The notes beneath the pieces were generated by a model. That model searched no databases. It was not told the origin of the DNA and was given only the letters and a program-made list of their open reading frames with translations. A DNA stretch of 64,000 nucleotides from Roseovarius sp. TE539. Its GTDB lineage: Bacteria > Pseudomonadota > Alphaproteobacteria > Rhodobacterales > Rhodobacteraceae. Location of the stretch: positions 1 through 64,000 of the forward strand of contig NZ_QNGB01000005.1 of NCBI RefSeq assembly GCF_003298505.1. Direction: 5' to 3'. Of this stretch, positions 8,141 to 16,866 are shown piece by piece. The stretch's first letter is position 1, and each line of letters starts with the position of its first letter. Made by a program: the position numbers and the translations under genes.

Positions 8141-9475
8141 TCAATCCCCAGGGTCGGCCCTGCCAGCGCCGGCCTCCAGCGACGGATAACGGAGCCCGAG
8201 GGTGATACCGCGCGCCACGAACGAAACCAGCAAGGCCAGCCACAGACCGTCATTGCCCAATCGCGGCATCAGCAAGAGCACCGAAACGACGTAGATCACC
8301 GCACTCACCGCCATCATGTCACGCATGTCCCGGGTGCGCGTGGCGCCGATGAAAATTCCGTCCAGCATCCATGCGGCCAGCCCGATTATCGGTGCGAAAA
8401 CCATGTATATCAGATAGTGACGCGCCTCTTCCTGAACTTCCGGCGCCTTGGCCATCACGTCGATGATCCAGCCGCCCGCGCCCGCGAAGGCGCCCGACAG
8501 CAGCAGCACGCAGCCCAACCCCCAAAAACTGCTGAGCAGCGCACTGCGCCGCAGCCGTGTCCGGTCGCGGCGCCCTGTCGCCTGCCCGACAAGCGTTTCG
8601 GCGCCAAAGGCGAACCCGTCCAGCGTGTAGGCCGTGATATGCAGGAATTGAAGCAAGACCTGATTTGCCGCCAGCGTGACATCCCCGAAATCACTTCCCA
8701 GAAACAGAAAGGAAATGAAGATCGCCTGCAACATCAGTGACCTCAGCAGTATATCCACATTGATCGACGCCATGTTGCGCAGCGCCGCCGCATCCAAGAC
8801 CCGGGGCCAATCACGCCATGCCGGCACAAGAAACGCGTCCCGACACAACCAGAATCCCAGGGCCAGTCCGCCCCATTCCGCTATGAAGGTGGCCCATGCA
8901 ACCCCTTCCACACCCCATCCCAGATGAAGCACGAACCATAGGTCCAGAAGGATATTCAGGCCGTTCATCAGAACCTGGATTGCCAGAACCGCACCTGTCC
9001 GCTCGAGCGCGATCAGCCACCCCGTCACGCCGTAGATGGCGATGATCGCCGGTGCGCTCCAGACCCTCACGCTCATGTACTCTCGTGCCAGGGCCTCGAC
9101 GTCGGCACTGGCCGGCGACAGACGGAATGCTGTCGCGAAAACAAAGCCCTGTAGAAGGATCACGAGCGCCCCCCCACCAAGACCGATGATCAGCGAGCGG
9201 GTCAGCATGGCGGCCACTTCGCTGCTGTTGCCGGCGCCGTGCGCCTGGCTGGTGAGTCCCGTCGTTCCCATCCTGAGAAAGCCGAAGATCCAGTATACGG
9301 CCGTCAGGATCACCGCACCGATCCCCACCGCGCCGATTGGCGCGGCCAGCCCGATCTGCCCCACCACGGCAGTGTCAACGGCGCCAAGGATCGGCACCGT
9401 GGCATTGGAAATCACGATAGGAACCGCGATCCTCAGAACCCGGCCGTGGGTGACCACCGGCCCGGTGTCAACCAT
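8141..9475 (-). CDS. MATE family multidrug/metabolite exporter
   Basis: A 444-residue polytopic inner-membrane protein with about 12 hydrophobic segments in two homologous halves. It begins VLRIAVPIVISNATVPILGAVD, the N-terminal MATE pattern of the DinF-like branch, and has FLRMGTTGLTSQAHGAG in the first half. Such proteins export cationic drugs or metabolites using a Na+ or H+ gradient. The second half begins around residue 230 (LRNMASINVDILLRSLMLQ). It overlaps the upstream thioesterase gene by eight bases. The substrate is unknown. The 222 bases downstream (7919-8140) hold only a small hairpin and GC-rich sequence. Confidence 0.92.
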   Translation of the reverse strand: MVDTGPVVTHGRVLRIAVPIVISNATVPILGAVDTAVVGQIGLAAPIGAVGIGAVILTAVYWIFGFLRMGTTGLTSQAHGAGNSSEVAAMLTRSLIIGLGGGALVILLQGFVFATAFRLSPASADVEALAREYMSVRVWSAPAIIAIYGVTGWLIALERTGAVLAIQVLMNGLNILLDLWFVLHLGWGVEGVAWATFIAEWGGLALGFWLCRDAFLVPAWRDWPRVLDAAALRNMASINVDILLRSLMLQAIFISFLFLGSDFGDVTLAANQVLLQFLHITAYTLDGFAFGAETLVGQATGRRDRTRLRRSALLSSFWGLGCVLLLSGAFAGAGGWIIDVMAKAPEVQEEARHYLIYMVFAPIIGLAAWMLDGIFIGATRTRDMRDMMAVSAVIYVVSVLLLMPRLGNDGLWLALLVSFVARGITLGLRYPSLEAGAGRADPGD

Positions 9476-9977
9476 CCCGCCGGGGCATCAGGAAATGCCC
9501 GGTCGCTTGCGCGAACGGCCGCGCACGGTTGTCCTGCCACGCCTCGACCCGGACGCTGGCGTAACGCCGGCCCGACCGGTTGACATGCGCCCGTGCGTAG
9601 GCATCGCGCGGCAGGCCCGACCTTAGGTAATCCACAGTGAAATCAATGGTCTTGGGCAGTCGCGGCACCTTGCCCCCCGCCACGGCGGAGGCATCGAAGT
9701 TACCCGCTTCGATCTCTTCCCAAAGGACCGACCAGCTCAGCCCGATGATCGCGGTGATCTCAAGAAAGGCCGCGGTCGCTCCGCCGTGCAGCGCGGGCAG
9801 GACGGGGTTGCCGATCAGTTTTTCTGCATAGGGCATGATCGCCGTCAGTTCATCGCCACGGCGGTCGAATTCCACGCCCAGGAACCCGATATAGGGCACG
9901 CTGCTGACCAGGGCGCCAAGCGCGGCGTCGCGGCGCTGCTTGACTATCTGCACCGGGTCCGGTCGCGCATTGGCCAT
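9468..9977 (-). CDS. PaaI-type hotdog thioesterase
   Basis: A 169-residue protein of the PaaI/YbdB thioesterase group. The hotdog core carries the active-site-type sequence ALHGGATAAFLEITA around residues 62-76 and IDFTVDYLRSG around residue 112. Members hydrolyse aryl- or acyl-CoA thioesters in the cytosol. It overlaps the MATE gene by eight bases and lies three bases after a second thioesterase, so the three genes form one transcription unit. The paired arrangement may give a heteromeric enzyme or two chain-length specificities. An unusual insert of about 20 residues (EEIEAGNFDASAVAGGKV) lies between the catalytic helix and the next strand. Confidence 0.85.
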   Translation of the reverse strand: MANARPDPVQIVKQRRDAALGALVSSVPYIGFLGVEFDRRGDELTAIMPYAEKLIGNPVLPALHGGATAAFLEITAIIGLSWSVLWEEIEAGNFDASAVAGGKVPRLPKTIDFTVDYLRSGLPRDAYARAHVNRSGRRYASVRVEAWQDNRARPFAQATGHFLMPRRDG

Positions 9978-9980
9978 CGC

Positions 9981-10415
9981 TCAGTCATTCCCCATCGTGA
10001 ACGTGCCTGTAGCGGTCGCCACGGGCCGTTCCGGATCGTCGTCAAGGGCACGTGCGCGCACGAAGGCGACGGAGCGGGTAACATGGTAACATTCGGCCTC
10101 CGCGCGGATGCACTGCCCCGGCACCGCGGCGCGCATGTAGTCGATCCGGAGGTCGATCGTGGCCGTCCCCCCCGGGCTGTCAGGATGACTGATCGCCGCG
10201 GCCCCGCAGCATGTGTCCATCAACGCCGAGACCGCGCCACCGTGAATCACGCCCGTTTCCGGGTCGCCGATCAGCTTCTCGTTGTAGGGCATGGATAATT
10301 CCGCGCGTCCGTCACCCATCGACCCCGGTACCATGCCGAGCGCCACCGCATGCGGCAAAGCCTCGATGAATTGCCTTTGAAAACCCTCGTTTTCCTTGTT
10401 CTTCGAGTCGGACAC
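9981..10415 (-). CDS. PaaI-type hotdog thioesterase, second copy
   Basis: A 144-residue PaaI-family thioesterase. It has VIHGGAVSALMDTCCGAA, the HGG motif with the catalytic acid supplied by the following helix, and TIDLRIDYMRAA. It shares the pattern YxEKLIG and HGGAxxAxx with the gene downstream, so the two are tandem paralogues. The GTG at 10415 was chosen because AGAGGAAAGG lies eight bases upstream; the open frame extends further but lacks a ribosome site. It is divergent from the predicted manganese transporter, with about 125 bases between the starts. The substrate cannot be deduced. Confidence 0.85.
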   Translation of the reverse strand: MSDSKNKENEGFQRQFIEALPHAVALGMVPGSMGDGRAELSMPYNEKLIGDPETGVIHGGAVSALMDTCCGAAAISHPDSPGGTATIDLRIDYMRAAVPGQCIRAEAECYHVTRSVAFVRARALDDDPERPVATATGTFTMGND

Positions 10416-10504
10416 GCGAGAACCTTTCCTCTTGGTGGCAGCTTGGGGCCGGGCCACCTTTATTGGGCCTTGATTTCAGCTGTGCAAGTGATATCTGTTT
10501 TAGT

Positions 10505-10525
10505 TGCGAATAATTCTCAATTGCA
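10505..10525 (+). promoter_or_regulatory. Mur/Fur-type operator
   Basis: TGCGAATAATTCTCAATTGCA is an imperfect palindrome close to the Mur/Fur boxes of alphaproteobacteria (TGCAAAT...ATTTGCA style). It ends just before the AGGAGA ribosome site of the predicted manganese transporter, so a bound repressor would cover the promoter and leader. Confidence 0.6.
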
Positions 10526-10540
10526 GGAGAGTTGCCTGAA

Positions 10541-11698
10541 ATGCCCACTCAGCCCGGCCTTGCCGCCCAAGCCACGCCGACACCATTCGTGGCGTCGGAC
10601 CGTTTTGGCCCCTTTCGACTAAAGCGTCTGGCGGTCGCCGTCCTTTTGCTTGGGCTTGCCGTGTGGCCCGGCACCCTTGGCGAGCTGACCCGTGGTCTGA
10701 TCGTTGATGCCTATGTCCAGGTATCGGCATTCGTCGCCGCAACGCTGCTGCTGTTTTACGGGGCCGAGCGGCTGTTCCGTTTCGACATTGGCACGGCGCT
10801 CAGGAATTCACGTGGATTCCAGGTGCCGCTGGCGGCGCTGATGGGGGCGACACCGGGCTGTGGTGGCGCAGTGGTCGTCGTGGCCGCATACACCTCCGGC
10901 AATGTCGGATTCGGTGCCGTTGTCGCAACTCTCACGGCGACCATGGGGGATGCGGCCTTCCTGCTCATCGCCACCCGGCCGGATGCTGCGATCGTGGTGC
11001 TGCCGCTGTCGTTTACGGTGGGCATTCTCACCGGCTGGCTGGTGGATCGCTTCCACCGCTTCGAGTTCGGTACTGATGGCAAAACATGCTCCGATATCGT
11101 CCCGCGCATCGGCCGGACGCGCCCCCAGGACTGGCTTTTCCTGCTCATCGCGATCCCCGGCCTTGTCATCGGCGTATCCCAGCTTGCGATGATCGACCTC
11201 GACGCGGTCTATGGAGATTGGCCGCTTGTCATCGGCCTCGCCGGCACTTCGGTCGGCGTCATGATCTGGGCCACCTCGCCGCTTCAGGCGATGACCCATC
11301 CCGGAGACGCACCGGTGACGCGCATGGCCGAGGAAACCAGCTTCATCTCGATCTGGGTCATCGCCGCCTACCTCGCTTACGACTACATGGTGGTGTTCAC
11401 CGGCGTTGACCTGGAGGCGGCATTTTCCACGGTCGCGCCGCTTCTGCCACTCATCGCCATTGTCGTCGGTTTCATTCCCGGATGCGGCCCACAGGTTCTT
11501 GTGACAACGCTTTACATCAACGGGGTGATCCCCTTCGCCGCGCTTCTGGGCAACGCGATTTCGAATGACGGTGACGCACTGTTTCCGGCCATCGCCCTCA
11601 ATCCGAAGGCGGCGGTCATCGCGACGGCCTATTCCGCTATTCCGGCCCTCATCGTGGCCTACGGCTTTCACCTGCTCGTGCCCGGCTTTCTTAACTGA
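10541..11698 (+). CDS. Putative manganese transporter (ArsP_2/PF11449-like permease)
   Basis: A 385-residue membrane protein with about ten hydrophobic segments. Two copies of a PGCG motif, GATPGCGGAVVVVAAY near residue 108 and GFIPGCGPQVLVTTLY near residue 310, show internal duplication. This architecture is the family often labelled putative manganese transporter. Members are found in alphaproteobacterial Mur/Fur regulons, and the exact transport direction is not firmly shown. The ATG at 10541 was preferred to the in-frame TTG nine bases earlier because AGGAGA lies ten bases upstream of the ATG and too near the TTG. A Mur-like box overlaps the leader, which supports a metal-related role. 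Confidence 0.75.
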   Translation: MPTQPGLAAQATPTPFVASDRFGPFRLKRLAVAVLLLGLAVWPGTLGELTRGLIVDAYVQVSAFVAATLLLFYGAERLFRFDIGTALRNSRGFQVPLAALMGATPGCGGAVVVVAAYTSGNVGFGAVVATLTATMGDAAFLLIATRPDAAIVVLPLSFTVGILTGWLVDRFHRFEFGTDGKTCSDIVPRIGRTRPQDWLFLLIAIPGLVIGVSQLAMIDLDAVYGDWPLVIGLAGTSVGVMIWATSPLQAMTHPGDAPVTRMAEETSFISIWVIAAYLAYDYMVVFTGVDLEAAFSTVAPLLPLIAIVVGFIPGCGPQVLVTTLYINGVIPFAALLGNAISNDGDALFPAIALNPKAAVIATAYSAIPALIVAYGFHLLVPGFLN

Positions 11699-11767
11699 GG
11701 GGTTTCCTTGCGCGCCGAAATGCGGCACCGTTGCCGGCAACGCCCTGCATGGCTGATCGCGGATGAC

Positions 11768-12136
11768 ATGGCCGAAACCCGCCTCACGCTGAAGGAGATG
11801 TGCGCGCAGTTCGACGTAACGCCGCGCACGTTGCGATATTATGAGTATATCGAGCTTCTGCAACCCGACCGGGAAGGGCGCCGGCGCCTGTACGGGCCGC
11901 GCGAACTGGCTCGCATGACCCTGATCCTGCGTGGCAGGAGGTTCGGCTTTTCGCTCGAGGATATCCGCCAGTGGCTTCTGATCTACGAAAAGGAAGGCAC
12001 CGAAGCGCAGATGCGCAGTTGGCTGGAACTGGCGGACCGCCAGCTCGCGGAACTCGAAGAGCAGCGTATACAGATCGAAGACGCGATGGCCGAACTGAAA
12101 CGGCTGCGCGACGAAACCGCCGGAACACTTGAGTGA
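11768..12136 (+). CDS. MerR-family transcriptional regulator (first of a pair)
   Basis: A 122-residue MerR regulator. The N-terminal winged helix reads LTLKEMCAQFDVTPRTLRYY, followed by the dimerisation coiled coil (RSWLELADRQLAELEEQRIQ). It lacks the metal-binding cysteines of MerR/CueR. It is very similar to the gene 170 bases downstream, sharing VTPRTLRxYE and LILRGxRFGFSLEDIRQ. The start at 11768 gives MAETRLTLKEM; no clear ribosome site is visible, so an upstream start is possible. The setting before acyl-CoA dehydrogenase genes suggests an acyl-CoA-responsive LiuR-like regulator. Confidence 0.85.
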   Translation: MAETRLTLKEMCAQFDVTPRTLRYYEYIELLQPDREGRRRLYGPRELARMTLILRGRRFGFSLEDIRQWLLIYEKEGTEAQMRSWLELADRQLAELEEQRIQIEDAMAELKRLRDETAGTLE

Positions 12137-12207
12137 AGCCCGGATCCCGGCGGGTCCGGGAAGCTCGGCCTGCCCTGCCGGGACGCGCTGTTCACAACAT
12201 CGGGAAA

Positions 12208-12239
12208 GTGACGCGACGTACCTCTTACGTAAACGTCAC
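12208..12239 (+). promoter_or_regulatory. ACGT-type inverted repeat, candidate MerR operator
   Basis: GTGACG (12208-12213) and CGTCAC (12234-12239) flank a region containing TTACGTAAACGTCA (12225-12238). Repeated ACGT half sites of this kind resemble operators described for LiuR-type MerR regulators of fatty-acid and branched-chain amino-acid genes. It lies between the two MerR genes, about 66 bases before the second. Confidence 0.5.
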
Positions 12240-12305
12240 TTCGTGTTGTATCCCGTTCCTGTCATACACAGGTTGATCCCGAAAACGGTGAAAACAGGCC
12301 AAGCC

Positions 12306-12707
12306 ATGAGCGATGAATTTATGACAATACGGCAAATGTGCGATGCCTTCGACGTGACTCCGCGCACATTGCGTTTCTACGAGGCCAAGGAGTTGATTTC
12401 GCCCCGCCGGGAAGGCCAGAAGCGCCTTTTCTCCCGTCGCGACAGGGGGCGGCTCAAATTGATCCTGCGCGGAAAGCGCTTCGGGTTCAGCCTTGAGGAG
12501 ATCAGGCAACTTCTTGATCTCTACCACGCCGGAGACCAGCAATACACACAACTCAGCCGCACGCGGGACCTCGCCACTCGAAGGCTGCACGACATGGAGG
12601 TGCAGCGCGATGAACTCGATTCCGCGATCAGGGAATTGCACCGGCAGATCGACTGGGTCGATCAAGTGATCGCGTCCATGCGCAAGACAAGCAACGCCGC
12701 GGAATAA
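12306..12707 (+). CDS. MerR-family transcriptional regulator (second of a pair)
   Basis: A 133-residue MerR regulator with TIRQMCDAFDVTPRTLRFYE at the N-terminus, LILRGKRFGFSLEEIRQLL in the wing/helix region, and a long C-terminal coiled coil (residues about 75-125). No ligand-binding cysteines are apparent. It is a tandem paralogue of the preceding regulator and lies 45 bases before the acyl-CoA dehydrogenase gene, so it probably controls the beta-oxidation block and itself through the ACGT-type repeat upstream. The ATG at 12306 gives MSDEFMTIRQM, aligned with its paralogue. Confidence 0.88.
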   Translation: MSDEFMTIRQMCDAFDVTPRTLRFYEAKELISPRREGQKRLFSRRDRGRLKLILRGKRFGFSLEEIRQLLDLYHAGDQQYTQLSRTRDLATRRLHDMEVQRDELDSAIRELHRQIDWVDQVIASMRKTSNAAE

Positions 12708-12752
12708 CTGCCGAGGTGAGGCGAAACCATACGTCAGGGGGAAGACCACAAG

Positions 12753-14534
12753 ATGCCAAGCTACAGCCCGCCGATCAAGGATATGCAGTTCGTTCTGCAC
12801 GACGTTCTCGGGGTATCCGAAGCCGATGTGCCCGGCTACGAGGAAATGGACCGGGAATTCACAGGCGCCGTTCTGGACGAGGCTGGCAAGATCGCGGCCG
12901 AGATCCTGGCCCCCCTGAATCCGGTCGGGGATGCAAGCGGATGCACTCTGGAAAATGGCACTGTCCACACCCCCGAGGGCTTCTCGGATGCCTTCGACAA
13001 GGTGCGGGACGGGGGGTGGACGGCGCTGGACTGTGACCCGGAGTTCGGCGGCCAGGGCCTGCCATACCTGATGAGTACGGCCGTGGGCGAAATGTTTTCC
13101 GCCGCGAACATGGCGTTCAACATGTATCAGGGCCTGACACACGGGGCTTACAACGCCATTCACGCCCATGGCACGGATGCGCAGAAGAAAACCTACCTTC
13201 CCAGAATGGTGACCTGTGAATGGGGCGGCACGATGAACCTGACCGAACCGCATTGCGGGACCGATCTGGGCCTCATCCGGACCAAGGCCGAACCGCGCGA
13301 GGACGGCACTTTTGCGATCACCGGGCAGAAGATCTGGATTTCGTCCGGCGAACACGACATGGTCGAGAACATCATCCACCTCGTGCTGGCCAGGATTCCC
13401 GGCAGCCCCGATGGCGTGAAGGGTATCTCGCTTTTCCTGGTGCCCAAGTTCCTTGTGAACGACGACGGTTCGCTCGGGGATCGCAACGATCTCGGTTGCG
13501 GGGGGCTGGAAGAAAAGATGGGCATCCACGGCAATGCCACCTGCGTGATGAACTACGACGGCGCCACCGGCTATCTGCTCGGTGAGGAAAATGCCGGTCT
13601 GAGCGCCATGTTCACGATGATGAACGAGGCGCGGTTAGGGGTTGGCCTGCAAGGCTATGCGCAGGGCGAGGTGGCCTATCAGAACGCACGCGATTTCGCG
13701 CTGGACCGCCTTCAGGGGCGTGATGTCACCGGTGAAAAAAATCCCGACGGCCCTGCTGACCCGATCATCGTCCACCCCGATGTGCGCCGCAACCTCATGG
13801 ACCAGAAGGCTTTCGTGGAAGGGGCCCGCGCTTTCACCTTCTGGGGCGCCTCCCTGATCGACCGGGGCCACCGTGCCGGCGACGAGGACGCGGAGCGGAT
13901 GATCTCGCTGCTCACGCCGGTGATCAAGGGGTTCCTCACGGACAAGGGGTTCGAAACCGCGGTGCTGGCCCAGCAGACACTGGGTGGATCGGGCTTCACG
14001 CGCGAATGGGGGCTGGAGCAATTCGTCCGCGACGCCAGGATCACGATGATCTACGAGGGGACCAACGGAATCCAGTCGCTTGATCTGGTCGGGCGCAAGC
14101 TGCCCCAGAAGGGCGGCAAGGCGATCATGGCCTTCTTCGACATGGTCAAGGAGTTCATCAAGGACAGATCGGGACAGGACGAAGATTTCGATACGCAGTT
14201 CCTCGATCCGTTGAAGACCGCCAGCAAGGATCTGCAGGCCGCGGCAACCTATTTCATGCAGAACGGCATGAAAGAGCCCAACAATGCCCTTGCCGGATCC
14301 TACGACTTCATGCACCTTTTCGGGCATGTCTGCCTTGGGTACATGTGGGCGCGGATGGCGCATGCGTCGCGCGCGGCGCTCGACGCGGGCCATGAGGACA
14401 CCGGTTTCCATGAAACGAAGATCGCTACCGGCCGTTACTACATGGCGCGTCAGCTTCCGATGACAGCCACGCATCTTGCGCGCATCCAGACCGGGGCCGA
14501 ACCGGTGATGGCACTGGATGCGGAACGTTTCTGA
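12753..14534 (+). CDS. Acyl-CoA dehydrogenase with extra C-terminal domain (FadE2/DmdC-like)
   Basis: A 593-residue FAD enzyme that introduces the alpha-beta double bond into acyl-CoA. The N-terminus [19 protein letters not shown] and length match the long class that includes DmdC, the 3-methylmercaptopropionyl-CoA dehydrogenase of DMSP-using roseobacters. FAD- and substrate-site motifs are [24 protein letters not shown] and [16 protein letters not shown], and [13 protein letters not shown] holds the likely catalytic base Glu. The C-terminal about 130 residues are the Acetyl-CoA_dehyd_C-like helical domain. A GGGGGAAGA site precedes the ATG. Whether the substrate is an ordinary fatty acyl-CoA or methylmercaptopropionyl-CoA cannot be settled from sequence. 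Confidence 0.9.
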   Translation: MPSYSPPIKDMQFVLHDVLGVSEADVPGYEEMDREFTGAVLDEAGKIAAEILAPLNPVGDASGCTLENGTVHTPEGFSDAFDKVRDGGWTALDCDPEFGGQGLPYLMSTAVGEMFSAANMAFNMYQGLTHGAYNAIHAHGTDAQKKTYLPRMVTCEWGGTMNLTEPHCGTDLGLIRTKAEPREDGTFAITGQKIWISSGEHDMVENIIHLVLARIPGSPDGVKGISLFLVPKFLVNDDGSLGDRNDLGCGGLEEKMGIHGNATCVMNYDGATGYLLGEENAGLSAMFTMMNEARLGVGLQGYAQGEVAYQNARDFALDRLQGRDVTGEKNPDGPADPIIVHPDVRRNLMDQKAFVEGARAFTFWGASLIDRGHRAGDEDAERMISLLTPVIKGFLTDKGFETAVLAQQTLGGSGFTREWGLEQFVRDARITMIYEGTNGIQSLDLVGRKLPQKGGKAIMAFFDMVKEFIKDRSGQDEDFDTQFLDPLKTASKDLQAAATYFMQNGMKEPNNALAGSYDFMHLFGHVCLGYMWARMAHASRAALDAGHEDTGFHETKIATGRYYMARQLPMTATHLARIQTGAEPVMALDAERF

Positions 14535-14585
14535 AGCCCGGTGGCCCGCGCTGCCGCAGCCTGACAAATTCGCAGGAGGAACAAG

Positions 14586-14798
14586 ATGCCGAAACGCTTC
14601 CGGCTGACCCGCCGCTTCAATGCGGCGATGACCGAAGACGGATACCGGCGCCTGCGTCGCGTCGCACAGGAGGCGGGACTCGATGAAGGCGAGATGCTTT
14701 CCTTCGTCTTCGAGAATTTCGACAGCGTCATCGACGCCGACACGTTCGCGCACAGGCTGCGCATCTTCAACTCCGAACTCGACGCGCGCAAACGTTAG
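14586..14798 (+). CDS. Small conserved protein between acyl-CoA dehydrogenase genes
   Basis: A 70-residue charged protein starting [11 protein letters not shown] behind a strong GGAGGAACAAG ribosome site. The middle ([20 protein letters not shown]) resembles a short ribbon-helix-helix or helical adaptor, and the C-terminus is acidic then basic. It is 10 bases upstream of the next acyl-CoA dehydrogenase and in the same operon. No enzyme motif is visible. It may be a small regulator or an assembly partner of the dehydrogenases; I do not recognise a named family. Confidence 0.75.
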   Translation: MPKRFRLTRRFNAAMTEDGYRRLRRVAQEAGLDEGEMLSFVFENFDSVIDADTFAHRLRIFNSELDARKR

Positions 14799-14808
14799 GG
14801 AGCAGGGT

Positions 14809-15948
14809 ATGACATCGACATGGATGAATGACGAACACCGCATGCTGACGGATCTCGCGGCGCGCTTCATCACCGACGAATGGACGCCACATTTCGAACG
14901 CTGGCGAAAGCAGGGTGAAATGGACCGCGAGATATGGCAACAGGCCGGCAAGCTTGGTCTGCTCTGCCCCTCGATACCCGAGGAATACGGCGGCGCAGGC
15001 GGCGATTTCGGGCATGAAGCGGTGATCTGCATGGAACAGAGCCGCGCCAATCTCGCAAGCTGGGGCAATCCGATTCATTCCGGCATCGTCGCGCATTACA
15101 TCCTCGCCTACGGCTCCGAGGAACAGAAACTGAAATGGCTGCCCCGGATGGTATCGGGGGACATGGTCGGCGCGCTCGCGATGACGGAACCCGCCGCAGG
15201 ATCGGATCTGCAGGGGATCGGCACGCGTGCCATCCGCCACGGAAATGCATATCGCGTGTCGGGGCAGAAGACCTTCATCACCAATGGTCAACATGCCGAC
15301 CTCATCATCGTTGCAGTCAAGACGGACCCCGAAAAGGGAGCCAAGGGCGTCTCGCTGGCCGTGGTCGAGACTGCGGCCGCGGACGGGTTCAGCCGCGGAC
15401 GCAATCTGGAAAAGATCGGGCTGCATGCAGGGGACACATCCGAGCTCTTCTTCGACAATGTCGAGGTGCCGCCGGAAAACATCCTCGGACAGCAGGAGGG
15501 GCGCGGTTTTTACCAGATGATGGAGCAACTTCCACAGGAGCGGCTGATCATCGCCTGCGGCGCCCAGGGGGCCATGGAGGGCGCTGTTGACCGCACGATC
15601 GTTCACTGCAAGGAACGCGAAGCGTTTGGCGGGCCGCTCACACAGTTCCAGAACACCCGGTTCAAACTGGCCGAATGCCGAACCAAGACCGCCGTTTGCC
15701 GGGCCTTCATGGACGAATGCATCGCCGAACATATGCGCGGCGAGTTGAGCGTCGAAAAGGCCGCGATGGCGAAGTACTGGCTCACCGAGGCGCAGGGCGA
15801 GGTTCTTGACGATTGCCTACAACTGCACGGCGGTTATGGCTACATGGCCGAATACGATATCGCGGGGATGTGGGCGGATGCCCGCGTCCAGCGCATTTAT
15901 GGCGGGACCAACGAAATCATGAAGGAACTGATCGCGAGGGCGCTTTGA
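14809..15948 (+). CDS. Acyl-CoA dehydrogenase
   Basis: A 379-residue tetrameric-type acyl-CoA dehydrogenase. Signatures in order are [15 protein letters not shown] (FAD and substrate binding), [48 protein letters not shown] and [18 protein letters not shown]. The last has the GGTNE loop and the conserved C-terminus. The catalytic Glu position falls in the GGTNE segment or helix G, depending on subclass. The ATG at 14809 follows AGGGAGCAGGG. It is the third gene of the acyl-CoA dehydrogenase/small-protein unit, and a 268-base gap with repeats separates it from GST. Chain-length preference is unknown. Confidence 0.93.
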   Translation: MTSTWMNDEHRMLTDLAARFITDEWTPHFERWRKQGEMDREIWQQAGKLGLLCPSIPEEYGGAGGDFGHEAVICMEQSRANLASWGNPIHSGIVAHYILAYGSEEQKLKWLPRMVSGDMVGALAMTEPAAGSDLQGIGTRAIRHGNAYRVSGQKTFITNGQHADLIIVAVKTDPEKGAKGVSLAVVETAAADGFSRGRNLEKIGLHAGDTSELFFDNVEVPPENILGQQEGRGFYQMMEQLPQERLIIACGAQGAMEGAVDRTIVHCKEREAFGGPLTQFQNTRFKLAECRTKTAVCRAFMDECIAEHMRGELSVEKAAMAKYWLTEAQGEVLDDCLQLHGGYGYMAEYDIAGMWADARVQRIYGGTNEIMKELIARAL

Positions 15949-15994
15949 TGCGGCCGGCACCGGCGAAAGGTCCACCGTCCGGATGCCTCCGGCG

Positions 15995-16016
15995 GGAGTA
16001 TTTGGGGAAAGATGAA
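15995..16016. repeat. Dispersed repeat, copy B (inverted relative to copy C)
   Basis: GGAGTATTTGGGGAAAGATGAA is the reverse complement of the consensus TTCATCTTTCnnnAAATACTC. With copy C at 16166 it forms an inverted pair 150 bases apart in the gap before GST. Confidence 0.75.
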
Positions 16017-16133
16017 ACCGGCAGGTCCACCCTGTCCGGCGCGCGGGCCGACTGGCATCAGGCGCCGGAGCAGGGCTTCACCTTTCACGGTCATCGGCTC
16101 TCCAGCCTGTACCGCGCCGCCGATTCAAGCGCA

Positions 16134-16143
16134 TTAACGTTAA
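16134..16143 (+). promoter_or_regulatory. TTAACGTTAA palindrome upstream of GST gene
   Basis: A perfect ten-base palindrome, TTAACGTTAA, about 75 bases before the GST start. It shares the central ACGT core of the site between the MerR genes, so it could be a second operator for the same regulators; this is inference. Confidence 0.35.
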
Positions 16144-16165
16144 CGGCGCGTGAATCAAGACCGGC

Positions 16166-16186
16166 TTCATCTTTCCCCAAATACTC
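16166..16186. repeat. Dispersed repeat, copy C
   Basis: TTCATCTTTCCCCAAATACTC, preceded by CCGGC as in copy D at 42352. It lies 30 bases before the GST start and is the inverted partner of copy B. Confidence 0.75.
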
Positions 16187-16216
16187 GAGTCCGACCCTGC
16201 CCAGAGGAGCCCAGCA

Positions 16217-16852
16217 ATGACCATTACACTCCACTGCTTCGGGGAAAGCGGCAACGCCTACAAGGCGGCGCTGGCGCTGGAGCTGTCTGGTCTCGACTGG
16301 GAACCGGTCTTCGTCGATTTCTTCGGCGGCGAAACCCGCACGGATGATTTCCGCAGGGTCAATCCGATGGGAGAGGTGCCGGTACTGGTCGATGGCGACG
16401 TAACGCTTGCCCAATCCGGTGTGATCCTGATGCATGTCGCGGAGCGGACCGGCCGGTTCGGCGGCGCCACGCCCGGGGCCGCCCGCGAGGTGATGCGCTG
16501 GATGTTCTGGGACAACCACAAACTGAGCTCACAAGCGGGCATGGTCCGCTTCCTGATGAATTTCCTGCCCCGGGACAAGCGGCCTGCCGAGGTCATCACA
16601 TTCACCAAGGCCCGTCTCAAGGCCGCCTACCGGGTACTCGACGCGCATCTGCAGAAACGAGACTGGATCGTCGGTGACGACGTCACCAATGCCGACCTGT
16701 CCTGTTGCGGATATCTGTTCTACCCGGAGCCATTCGGTTTCGAGCGGGCTGAATGGCCCGGTATTGATCGGTGGCTTGGAAACATCCAGAGCCTTCCGGG
16801 ATGGAAACATCCCTACGACCTGATGCCCGGATCGCCAGCGGACCGGGCCTGA
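16217..16852 (+). CDS. Glutathione S-transferase family protein
   Basis: A 211-residue cytosolic GST. The N-terminal thioredoxin-like domain starts TLHCFGESGNAYKAALALEL, and the glutathione contacts VNPMGEVPVLVDGD and LAQSGVILMHVAE are clear. The helical C-terminal domain has VGDDVTNADLSCCGYLF, matching the GST N-capping motif. The N-terminal Ser of GESGN is the likely thiol-activating residue. It begins the GST-thiolase-fadJ run (14 and 15 base gaps), so it is probably co-expressed with beta-oxidation. The role there is unknown; removal of reactive enoyl intermediates is one possibility. Confidence 0.9.
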   Translation: MTITLHCFGESGNAYKAALALELSGLDWEPVFVDFFGGETRTDDFRRVNPMGEVPVLVDGDVTLAQSGVILMHVAERTGRFGGATPGAAREVMRWMFWDNHKLSSQAGMVRFLMNFLPRDKRPAEVITFTKARLKAAYRVLDAHLQKRDWIVGDDVTNADLSCCGYLFYPEPFGFERAEWPGIDRWLGNIQSLPGWKHPYDLMPGSPADRA

Positions 16853-16866
16853 AAAAGGAGACGAAG

